Source: Trifolium pratense
Lineage: Eukaryota > Streptophyta > Magnoliopsida > Fabales > Fabaceae
DNA length: 64,000 nt
Assembly (NCBI RefSeq): GCF_020283565.1
Contig: NC_060059.1
Location: forward strand, 15,569,501-15,633,500
Reading direction: 5' to 3'
Both the position numbers and the translations under genes were made by a program. The notes beneath the pieces were generated by a model that worked only from the letters and a program-made list of their open reading frames with translations, was not told where the DNA came from and did no database searches. Every line of letters starts with the position of its first letter. Position 1 is the first letter of the stretch. Shown piece after piece: positions 25,226 to 45,636 of this stretch.

Positions 25226-25371
25226 TTCACCATCAGTTTAATCTAGTTCGGAGGTCAATTCTAACATCAAATTGTTCCAACCTCTTCCGATCGCTGTTAT
25301 AGGAGATCGAATCGTGGTCCTTCCTACCAAACTCAATACCAATTATCATTGAACTAACTAATGATGGATAA
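25226..25371 (-). mobile_element. SINE copy (same family as 38420-38581)
   Basis: Read on the minus strand it shows 'ttagttcaatgataattgg' as A-box region, 'ttggtaggaaggaccac', the B-box GATTCGATCTCC and the end 'ccgaactagattaaactga'. It matches the SINE at 38420-38581 almost throughout. Confidence 0.75.
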
Positions 25372-26285
25372 TGAACTTAATATTTAGAAATAGATGTGCG
25401 ATGATATATAAGACACACGTAAATGAGCTTCCCGTCAAAAAATCATGTTTTTTTTTTTTACGTTAAAAAAAAGTAATGAACTTATTATTTAAGAAACATG
25501 AAACATTAAACATATGCTAAAATATTCTGTAGGTATATATGTATTTATTTCTATTTTATTTCTTCGACTTTCCCTTCTTCATATCTTTTACTACTTTTCT
25601 CTGCGTAAAATATGACCATCATTATTTTTTTTAATGTTGTTGACGTTTTACCTCAAAATTCCTGGTGGTAAATATTGAAAGTCACAATTTGTTAAAAGAC
25701 ATAATGAAAGTTATAAAATTTTATGTGATTATTTATAAAAAAAAATAATTATTTGATTAGGTAAACATATAAAAAGTTTTTGTGAGAATAATTTTTTGTC
25801 ATATTTATATTGAGCTCAAACTCTTAATTATTAGGAACTGCTTGAAAATTAGAAGATTAATAAATAAAAAGTTGTCAATTAAATAATTTATATTTAGGGT
25901 TGAATTTTTTAAAAAAATGGCTACTAGTTAGGGCCGGTCCTTACTTCGAGCATCTTTTGATGTTTAGCCACTTTGGATTGGACCTTTCAAATTACAGTAT
26001 TTTTTGACAAAGACAAATTAAAAATCCTTTTTTTTTTTTTACAAAAGATTAAAAAAATATTGAATCTTTTTATTTATTTTTATTTTTTAATCTCAATGTT
26101 TTCATTTTTTTAATTGGACTACATGACCATGAGATTTTATAAAACAGGGTATTTTAGAATTTTTAAAAAAAGCTACACCAAAACAAAATTTGCCTTTACA
26201 TATAGATTAAATTTTAATAAATATTTAGTCCACATAATTTCAACAAAAAGTTCATGTATAGTCCTTACTAAAACAAAATTTGTTC

Positions 26286-26413
26286 GATCCTGTGAGCTTA
26301 GCTCAGTTGGTAGAGACATCGTATTATATGTGCAGGAGCCGGAGTTCGAATCCGGGACACTCCACTTATTCACCTTTAAGATGAATTTTTTAGCCACTAG
26401 ACTACTTGACAAC
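26286..26413 (+). mobile_element. tRNA-derived SINE, best copy of its family
   Basis: The head is strikingly tRNA-like: A-box TAGCTCAGTTGGTAGAG (about 26300-26316) and B-box GGAGTTCGAATCC (about 26341-26353). A non-tRNA tail follows: 'cacttattcacctttaag', then 'agccactagactacttgac'. Imperfect flanking repeats resembling AAAATTTGTTC bracket it. The 5' and 3' ends of the head do not pair as an acceptor stem, so it is a SINE and not a tRNA gene. Relatives occur at 12716-14030 (split), 15300-15402, 21658-21768 and, decayed, near 62216-62340. Confidence 0.8.
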
Positions 26414-26689
26414 AAAAATTGTTCAACTATCATTAAATTCTTAAATTTTTAATAATTTTTTACATACATGTTTAGAATATTATAAAAAGTTTATTTACTA
26501 AAATTTAGAATTTTTTAACATGAATTTAATGTGTATTTTTTAAAAGCTAAAAGTTCAAGATAAAAATAAAGAAAATCTAAACTTATAAATAAAATTTTGA
26601 GTTTATTTTTTGCGGTGGAACTTTCTATAATGTTATAAACATATCTGCAAAATCTTTATTAAAAAAAAAGTTATAAATATAGGCTTAGA

Positions 26690-26863
26690 GTTGTTTGGAT
26701 TAACTTATTTTTGAACTTATGCAAAATAATTTATGAAAATAAATAAGGTTTTATGTTAATTTATAAGTTATTTTATCATAAAGTACATTAAAAATCTTAT
26801 AATAATATATAAAAATTATATTTATTTGCATAATCTCAAAAATAAACTAATTCAAATGAACGT
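26690..26863. mobile_element. Small hAT-like MITE
   Basis: The ends GTTGTTTGGATTAACTTATT and, in reverse complement, CGTTCATTTGAATTAGTTTA pair as imperfect inverted repeats of about 36 bp. A possible TTAGA-type duplication flanks it. It is non-coding. Confidence 0.6.
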
Positions 26864-27012
26864 TTAGACATAAGGACCGCATACCGGGTGAAAGTCCACA
26901 ACGCACAATTCACAAAGGCCCGACATCAAACCCAAAGCCTGTGATTTAGAAAACCCAGAATGTGTTGAAAAGTCCAAAATACCCTCCGGCTCAATTACTT
27001 TATACACACTTT

Positions 27013-27037
27013 TTTTTTTTTTTTGAGAAAATACTTT
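27013..27037 (-). mobile_element. Extremely short LINE-type 3'-end insertion
   Basis: A poly-T run followed by 'gagaaaatac' (a poly-A tail on the minus strand) is bracketed by the direct repeat TTTATACACACTTT at 26999-27012 and 27038-27051. This is the signature of target-primed reverse transcription that stopped after a few bases beyond the poly-A tail. Confidence 0.6.
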
Positions 27038-27051
27038 TTTATACACACTTT

Positions 27052-28286
27052 CAGTATTACAAGTTTCACCCCAAAAACAAAAGGATTTGACCAAAACAAC
27101 CCAAAGGCAAAAAAAAAAAAGAAAACATTAATGAAAAGTATGTAGATTTTTTTTTTATCTATGTTGCTTGCTTAATCATCTTCTTCCTCTATCTTGTTAT
27201 TATTAGGGTTTGTAAAATTTGCAGTGAAACTTCAATTCTTCAAGTTCCTTGTTCTAACCAGAACAAATCTATAATATTACCAAATTATCCTTCTATTTTT
27301 GACGAATTCACAATTGTACCAACACAATTTTTTCCTATATTCAACCATACAATTGAACTTCTCAATTTCTCCGCGATTTCCTTTAGATATCTCATCATAG
27401 GGTATGGATTTCCGTTTTTGTGTTAGGATTTTGGATAATTACCATATAATTGCTTGATTACAGTAATATTGTTGACTAAGATTAAGATATTATTATTTGC
27501 TTGGTTTATATCTATTTAACAATTCTAAATAATTTTATTGTAGTGAATTTGTGAATTTATAATGATTTTTGTTTAGGTATAATTGTATAGATAATTGTAC
27601 CTAATTTTTTTTAAGATCCTTTTTACCAGATCTGTAAAGCTATTTTTTGGATTTTTTCAGTGATTGATGAATTTTTTTACACTTGATCTCATGATCTGGT
27701 TGTTGAAATAAGTAATAATAAACTAAAGATCTAGTAATCGTGTGTTATTAGACGATGCATTTGTTTACGTTTACTCGGTCCTTTGTTTTTAAATTATTAC
27801 TATTTGATTAAATTAGAATGACAAACACGAGTATATTGAAGTTTCGATATGCATTTGGTTTCTGATCTGGCACTCTGTTGTATGAATGTGAATCACATTA
27901 TTGGAAATTATTTTGTTGGACAATATTAAGGATAGTAATTTTGATGATATTGCAAAAGAAAAGTGTCGAATGTTAAGATGTATGTTGCATGTGAATGTTG
28001 CTCTGATTTTTCTTTGTGATGTGTTTCAGATTGGTGCTTTCGAGCTATTTATGAAGTTACTGGAACCTTAATTTAGCTTCTATCGATTTCATTTATAGGT
28101 ATGAGTACGACTCTACGTCTTCCATTTTATAAATACAATTCTTATTATAGTAAGTTTAATAGAATATATAGTAGATGTTTGTGTGTGTTTGTGGAATGTG
28201 TCGATTATGGTGTTATACTTATTTATTCATACAGGGAAGATAAATCAGAGACATTATTGCCGATTGCCTTTTGCATGAGGTCATTG
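27052..28286 (+). promoter_or_regulatory. Upstream and 5' UTR region of the JmjC gene
   Basis: No coding feature is visible. Typical leader text ('cttcttcctctatcttg' near 27181) suggests transcription begins around 27150-27250 with one or more leader introns (an acceptor-like '...ttcatttatag' near 28090-28098). The transcription start and leader splicing are inferred, not established. Confidence 0.35.
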
Positions 28287-36860
<8,574 letters not shown>

Positions 36861-37100
36861 GTGATTGATTATTGGACATATTTTTTTCATATGCCTAACC
36901 TTTTCTTGACATGTAAATTGTAGTTCATTTGATGTTGCACATGCAACTTCATCCAACCTTAGTCTTTGGTTTTTTCCCACCTTAATGGAGGTTATAGAGA
37001 AAGTAAAAGGAGAAAATAGGAAATAAAATTAGAAAAAGGGGAATGAAAGCTATTCCCTTTAAATTTTTTGCTTATTTCAAGTGGTAGTGGGGATGGAGAG
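36861..37100 (+). other. JmjC 3' UTR region
   Basis: Sequence after the stop codon, presumed 3' UTR. No sharp polyadenylation site can be assigned. Confidence 0.35.
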
Positions 37101-37335
37101 TTTTTTTTTTGGACAGTAAGAAATTTATTTTATTTCCAGATTCAAAATATCCATAATATAGGTTAGACTCAACTAAAAAACTTTGGGTCTGGCTCAAAGC
37201 TTTGACGCCCTTGCAAGATGGGCAACAAAGTTTGCTCATCTGATAACAAAACTAATACTTTTTCATAGTCAAGTAAAAGCTCCTTACAACAAGTCAACAA
37301 CTACGTATAGTGCCATATTCCAGGATTTGGATTTT
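37101..37335 (-). pseudogene. LINE 3'-end remnant (RNase H region)
   Basis: On the plus strand it begins with poly-T (37101-37110), that is, a minus-strand poly-A tail. Upstream of it on the minus strand reads VIR, a stop, then ANFVAHLARASKL, the usual end of the plant LINE RNase H-like domain, with further stops. It is a 5'-truncated, decayed LINE copy. Target duplications were not found. Confidence 0.6.
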
Positions 37336-38340
37336 TTACGTTAAATCTTCCTAAATTTACCTGCATTCAAGCATAAATTAACCAAGAAAAAAAGATTTTT
37401 ATGTGTGTTGTAAAGATAAAAATATCCATAATCTTTCCATTACCAAATTAAGGTCTCCATTGACATCATCAACCACTATTTTACAACTAGGGGTGACAAA
37501 ATGATTCACTATCTATCATCCAATCCATCCACCAATAAATCCATCAAATACACTATAATTGTTAATGGATTTTTTTTTTGAAACAAATTGTTAATGAATT
37601 AAATTTATGTATTTTAAATTAGATACATTATAGTAATAAACAAAATATGGTTATAATTAATTGTTTTAAAACATCTTAATAATTTAGTAAAAAAAAACTT
37701 AATAATTAATTATTTTAAAACATCTTAATTAGTCAAAAAAAAATCTTAATAATTAAAAGATCATCTTACAAATTCTTATGATAAAATGTAGTCTTACAAC
37801 TTGTGGAAGATTTTTTTTTAATTCATCAAATAAAAATACAAAAATACTTTCAAATATTTTTAACTACTCAAATCTATTAACCCATTTGGGTTGGTCCGGT
37901 GTATGCTCTTTCTTAATATCTCAAGTTCAATTCTCTCTGGTGTCAATTTGAGTGTGCTAATTTAATTTTTTAAAAATAAAATAAAATTGGTAGTTGATAC
38001 AAGAGAGGCATTAAAATTTTGGTATTTATATTTTTTAGACTATTTGTCAAACAATATAAAAAACATCATTTTAAAGTATAAAGTGTCATAGGTCCCTTAT
38101 TATAATTAAGGATGACAATTTAACCCATATTTAGTGGGTACGTATTAAAAAATATTCACAAAAGGGTAAAAACAAACATTTTGGGTACAGACACGAGTAT
38201 GAGTAATTACCCGCAAAAATGAGTGGTAATGAATGCGGGTACATGTACCTTAGTACTTAACACACCCCATACCCACATAATATATATATTTATTTGCTAT
38301 TTATTTTATTTATATTATTATCTAATATAAATAAATCCGT
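37336..38340. other. Intergenic, AT-rich with a SINE relic
   Basis: A piece resembling the SINE at 58895-59100 occurs at about 37890-37975 ('ttggtccggtgtatgctc', 'tctcaagttcaattctc'). The rest is AT-rich with no gene. Confidence 0.4.
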
Positions 38341-39360
38341 CAACAGCCGGATATTGGATGAGGTGAGGCCCCTTTGCAGAACATCATAACATCATCTGCT
38401 TAAAATATGTGAAGGAATAACCAATCGTTAGTTGGTTCAGTGGTGATTGACGCTAAACTTGGTAGGAAGGACCACAGTTCGATCCCCCGCAACTGCAATC
38501 GGGAGGGGACTGAAACCACTTGATGCCAGAACTGACCCCCGAACCAGATTAAACTGGTGGTGAAAAGCCAAAAAAAAAAACATATGTGAAGGAATATTTG
38601 TGGTTCTGGTACCCTTGATGAGCTTTAACTTGCCATCGTCCACCAACTTAGTCAATCCCCTAGAGCAAGCAAAGTATCCCTCTTGTTTTCCATTATCTGA
38701 GATGGAAAGCCTGGCTGAATGCAAAATAGTTTGAATCCAACTACAAAATGTGTTGCTGAAACCAAATGTCTTCAAAACTTTGAGAATAAAATTCCAATCC
38801 ATAGTATCAAAGGCTTTTGCAATGTCAATTTTGATAGCAAGGTTACCCTGAAAAGATTTCTTGGGCAACAAGTTAATGGCTTCAGAGGTTAAGCAGGTAC
38901 AATCTTTGATTTGTCTCCCTTTTATGAATCCTCTTTGCTCCTTCGAGATAATGTCTTTGCTCCTCTTGAATAATCTTCCAGTAGGTTTGGAAGAAAAAGG
39001 CTCCAAAGCCGTCTGGACCAGGTGTACCCTCCTTGTTCATTGAGAACACTGCATTCTCAATTTCTAATCTAGAAGGCAACATTGTGAGCAAGTTGTTAAT
39101 AATGATGATCTCGGGCTCAGTGTGCTTACTAGTTACTATGTCTATTATCTTTTGAAACCAAATAATCATTTATTGTTAAAAGTTGCTGGTTTTTCTTATG
39201 CCTCAATTCTTTCTCAGCAGGAAGCGTATCATTAATAACTCTTTCACAATGGCTTTGGACATAATCAATGTCTATCCAATACATACGATATAAAGGAGGT
39301 TTCCTAAGGTCCATGTCAACAAGAACCCTAACAAAGTGACCAAACTCTCTCAATCTTTGT
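38341..39360 (-). pseudogene. Broken LINE (non-LTR retrotransposon), with a SINE inside
   Basis: Read on the minus strand, the order is an ORF1-like piece FGHFVRVLVDMDL (about 39340), then RT N-terminal text EIENAVFSMNKEGTPGPDGF (about 39060), then SKEQRGFIKGRQIKDC and AIKIDIAKAFDTMDWNFI (about 38950-38780). The frame changes several times. The RT core is deleted between FACSRG and LTKLVDDG near 38660, removing the block that normally follows SRG. The catalytic ADD of YADD survives at 38399-38391 as ADDVMMFCKG, but the Tyr codon is reduced to one base and the frame is shifted. A SINE sits just before it. The right edge meets the NUP98-like leader at 39361. Non-functional. Confidence 0.85.
38420..38581 (+). 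mobile_element. SINE with perfect target duplication, nested in the broken LINE
   Basis: A-box TTAGTTGGTTCAGTGG, 'ttggtaggaaggaccac', B-box CAGTTCGATCCCC, body 'gactgaaaccacttgatgc', and a poly-A tail. The exact 15-bp duplication ATATGTGAAGGAATA flanks it at 38405-38419 and 38582-38596. Relatives: 25226-25371 (minus) and a fragment at 47672-47740 (minus). Confidence 0.92.
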
Positions 39361-39575
39361 CTTCCCAATTTCACCGTAACTTCTTTCTCTGTGTTTTCCC
39401 GCTTTCTTAAATCACAAGGTTCGTTTACTTTACTTTACTTTCCTTTAATTCAATTTATTTTTTACATTATTCATTCATTCATATGATAATAATGTTCATG
39501 ATTCTTTCTTGCGTTTTTCCATTACAGTAACACCAACAATAATTTGATCTTGATTGCTGTTACTAAGAAACAAAG

Positions 39576-40468
39576 ATGTTTGATTCAACAAACGGTAACT
39601 TTTCTATCATTCTTTAATAATTTGAGAGGTTGCATAGCTAGTTCTTGTTTCATACTATAATAATACTAATAATAATGCTATACTTTTCGTTTCAAAAAAA
39701 TAATGCTATATACTTTTAATTATGACTGAAGACCATATAGTTCCAAATACTAAAATCTTTTAAGTTTTAATTTATGCTATTTTGTTGCCTTTTAAACTCC
39801 TTTGAATGGCTTTAAGTGCAAAGGGTAGATTAATCGGAAAGATCAGTGACGACGCTAGAAAATTTATAAAACCTAGGCAAAATCGTAGTTTTACATTAAA
39901 AAATCTTGGAAAGATCAGTGGCCGAGCCAGAAAATTTATAAAACTTGTGCAAAATCTCAGTTTGACATTAAAAAATCTCAGTTTTGAACAAAAAAATATC
40001 AATTTTGCCCTGAAATAACCCCTAAAATACCAAATTCTTTTTTAGCCTGGGCAAGTGCCCGGGCTGTGGATCTGGCACTGGGAAAGATCATAAAGCTGAC
40101 AGTGTAGATTATTAATAGTGGAGACCTGTATAGGATTAGGCACTTAATTGTGTTCATATGCACAGATTCCACGTGAGAAACTTAAGAACAAGAACACTAT
40201 GAAAGAATGTGATTTCTTTCAACAATATGTGCTTTTCTATTCAATGCTAAATTATAGTTCTTTTAGAGACCTGAAGATTAAATTGTTGAGATATGTAGTT
40301 GTGTTGTCGGAGTTTGTTTGAAGTCTCACATTGCTTGGGTTCCCGGGTTGTTGAGTGTATAAATATGTGAGGGCAACCTCACCCTATGAGCTAGCTTTTG
40401 TGGTTGAGATTGAAGCATATTTAACATATGGATTGAAATTTTTATTAGCTAGTTTATGTCATCTTTCT

Positions 40469-40553
<85 letters not shown>

Positions 40554-42079
40554 AATGGTGGTAATAATTAGCATCTTTTGGCTTACTTTTCTGCCTTTTT
40601 TATCGTCATTATATTATTAAATTTTGTGGTTTTCTAATTGTGTCTGAGAACCTACTCTTTTCCTTCACAGGATCATCAGTTTTTTGTCAGTATCCTTCTT
40701 TTGGAGGTTTTGGCTCTAGTCCTGCTCAAACTAGTCCATTTAGTAGTGCCATCCAATCATCACAACCAGCATTTGGAACCAGCAGCATATTTGGTTCCTC
40801 GACACCTTTTGGCGCTTTATCACAGCCAACATTTGGTTCAACAGGCACCCCGGCGTTTGGTACAACCAGCACACCCGTTTTTGGCATGTCAAGTGCTCCT
40901 GTGTTTGGTGAGTTCAATAGTTTTTAGAATTGTATCTTCTGTGGTATATCTATTTTTAAGATGCAAGCGACTTGAATAATGATTGCAAATTTTTATCTTA
41001 TGTCGTTGTAATTGAGAGTGATCCTATTTTATTTATGCAGGAACGCAGACTCCCACTCAAGCATTTGCCAATACTGCTATAGAGCAATCAGAATTTCAAG
41101 GTCGACGGGGTGGAAGTAGAGTAGCTAGTTACTCAGCTACATTTGTAATAGATACTCCCTCAACTCGAATCGAAAAATTGGAGTCCGTATCAGCTATACC
41201 TTTTTACAAAGTTAAAAGCCATGAGGAGCTAAGATGGGAGTACTATGAATTGGGAAAAAAAGGTACATTTATTTTAATCGTAAAATATAAGCTTAATTAT
41301 ACTTTTGGTTCCTCTATTTTATCACACTAACAAAAATAGTCCCCATTTTCTTAAGTCGAACTTATTGTTCCATCAAGTATCACATTTGTGAAATTTTTTG
41401 TTTCATTGGCGATGACTGATAATTCTGTAATGCAGATATCGGTACCTCTGCTGAGACTATTTTTACATTGGTGTCCATATTAGCCATGCCAGCTTACAAA
41501 GATAAAAGCCATGAAGAGCTAAGATGGGAGGACTATCAATTGGGAGATAAAGGTACATCTTTTTTTAATTTTAAAATATAAATAATTTGACAATTTTGTT
41601 GATTTTCATTGGTGATGATTGAAGGACTAATGTTTGAAATCGTTTGTTTTCTTTTGCTGTCTTAAATAGGTGGTGGAAGTAGCTTCGGTGGAACTCCAGG
41701 CATGTTTGACAGGGCTACCCCCCAGAATTCCATCGTTGCACAACAAGCACCGATCAATACAAACCCATTTGGAACACTTCCTGCTTTGCCTCAGATGTCA
41801 ATTGGTCGAGTTGGAAACACTCCTTCCGTTCAATATGGTGGACCACTTCCCTCTGCTGTTCAGTCAACTGGTATGGAAGGATTTAATTTATCTACGATAC
41901 AGACAGATGCCTTTTCGCCTTCACCTGTATTTGATCAATCATCAGCCAATCCCTTCTCTAGCACAACTCCTAATCCTAACCGATTTGAAGGAAGACATTC
42001 GATGGGACGTTCATTGGTGATTTTGACAAGAACAATGACTGTGACAGTGGTGATCAGTGGATGGAATATTTTTGCGTAG
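39576..42079 (+). CDS. Short NUP98-like FG-repeat protein, rearranged
   Basis: Five exons, 39576-39594, 40671-40907, 41041-41262, 41436-41552 and 41670-42079, join in frame to 334 residues. NUP98 is a nuclear-pore FG nucleoporin of about 1,000 residues; here only pieces occur. The first exon gives MFDSTN. Exon 2 is an FG-repeat block ([16 protein letters not shown]). Exons 3 and 4 both end in a KSHEELRWE(Y/D)Y(E/Q)LG(K/D)K block, an apparent exon duplication. Exon 5 has [16 protein letters not shown] and [17 protein letters not shown], then a tail ([16 protein letters not shown]...) I do not recognise. The autoproteolytic C-terminal domain of NUP98 is absent. All splice sites are GT-AG and the frame is open, so it may be expressed, but it could be an intact-looking pseudogene. 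LINE remnants lie on both sides. Confidence 0.75.
39844..40080. mobile_element. hAT-like MITE in the first intron of the NUP98-like gene
   Basis: The ends are CAGTGACGACGCTAG and, in reverse complement, CAGTGCCAGATCCACAG. A perfect 8-bp duplication GGAAAGAT lies at 39836-39843 and 40081-40088. The left end is tandemly duplicated: a second CAGTGGCCGAGCCAG end begins about 69 bp inside. The corresponding intron of the sister copy has no such insertion. Confidence 0.8.
40475..40550. repeat. (TA)n microsatellite
   Basis: About 38 uninterrupted TA units in the first intron of the NUP98-like gene. The sister copy reads straight through this point (near 48100) without the repeat. Confidence 0.97.
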
Positions 42080-42415
42080 ACTGTTAGACACAGGTGTGGG
42101 CGAGAGCAACTCTTTTATTCATTCCATTTGAGCAATGTGTCTAGCTCAAAGGAGTTGTACAAATAAGCTAGTAGAACTAAAGTAGACTGAATGCTGATTT
42201 TTACATCATGTGATTGATTATTTTGATTATATAAAATCATATTATTTGGATTACATGTTATAAAAAGTGATATAAGGGTTTAATCAACATTCATTGTCAG
42301 CTTAAATAAGATCTATAAATATTCATGAGCAGTACTTCTGTTTCAATTAAATTTTCATCGAATATTTGTGTAAAGTTAGTTTGCATTAACCATACATATC
42401 CTTAAATTCAAAGTT

Positions 42416-43313
42416 TTTTTTTTTGACAAACATAAACTCATATAATTTCATTATATAATAAGTTTTCAATACAAGGAGGTATCCTCTCAAATAGGTAGCT
42501 ACTAGACCGAGAAATGGCCGCTCTAGCAAGCGTATGAGCAACCATATTCGGCTGTCGCCTAATGGACTGCACCTCAAAGTCAAAATGCAAAGACACCATA
42601 CATTTAATCTTATGAATAATAACGCTAAATTCAGACACACTGGTATGCACACTATGAGTTGCATCCGCTACATTTTTTGAATCAGTTTCAAATATAACAT
42701 TAGTGAATCCTCTTTGTTCCACTTCCTTCATTGCTCCAAATAATGCTAGTGCTTCTCCTTCAATTATAGATCTTGTTCCTTGTATTCAAGAGCTACCTGC
42801 TAGCACAAACCTTCCCATATTGTCTCTTATACACCAGCCTGCGGTTGGTTTTCATTCTCATGATGAAACCCCGTGTCGACGTTGCATATGTTACGGTTTT
42901 TCCACAGAATCCACATCAACATTGCAGCCTTTCCAGCCGTGTTTCTATCTGTCTCTCTGCATATGTTCAAAATACATTTTCTTATCGTGTTAAAACGCTG
43001 TAAACGCGGTAAAATAATCGACTCTAAACCTGCTGCCTGCCATGCGTTTCTGCTATCATTACATTCAAATAAAATGTGCCAATCATTTTCATTATCATTC
43101 TCGCATATAGGACAGTCCAGTGGGCATGTAACAAACCTTTCTTGCAATCGAATTCTCGTTGATAGGCAGTCTTTACAAATCCGCCATAATAAGTGTTTAG
43201 CTTTCGGCGGCGCCTACACTTTCCAAAGTCTTTTCCACTTCCCTTGTTCTGTCCTTGCCATATCATTTACTGTAGGATTTAATAATAAATTGTAACCAGA
43301 TTTTACACTATCT
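42416..43313 (-). mobile_element. 5'-truncated LINE copy with target duplication
   Basis: On the plus strand it starts with poly-T (to 42424), a minus-strand poly-A tail. It encodes on the minus strand a zf-RVT-like region (CPLDCPICENDNENDWHILF, about 43124-43060) and then an RNase H-like domain (GFTNVIFETDSKNVADA... and RRQPNMVAHTLARAAIS), with frame breaks. The exact 14-bp duplication TTAAATTCAAAGTT is at 42402-42415 and 43314-43327. It contains only the 3' part of a LINE ORF2. It inserted some 340 bp after the stop codon of the NUP98-like gene. Confidence 0.92.
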
Positions 43314-43327
43314 TTAAATTCAAAGTT

Positions 43328-45625
<2,298 letters not shown>

Positions 45626-45636
45626 ATATATATGAT

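Noticed and set aside
26295..26367. A tRNA gene call on the A-box/B-box sequence
   Set aside because: The ends do not form an acceptor stem and the sequence continues into a shared SINE tail.
28101..28286. Longer N-terminus for the JmjC protein from an upstream ATG at 28101
   Set aside because: The added residues do not resemble the family, whose usual start matches 28287; the region looks like leader and intron sequence.
40355..40555. ORF ending in a long Ile-Tyr repeat, and a similar one at 43864-44094
   Set aside because: Both are translations of (TA)n microsatellites.
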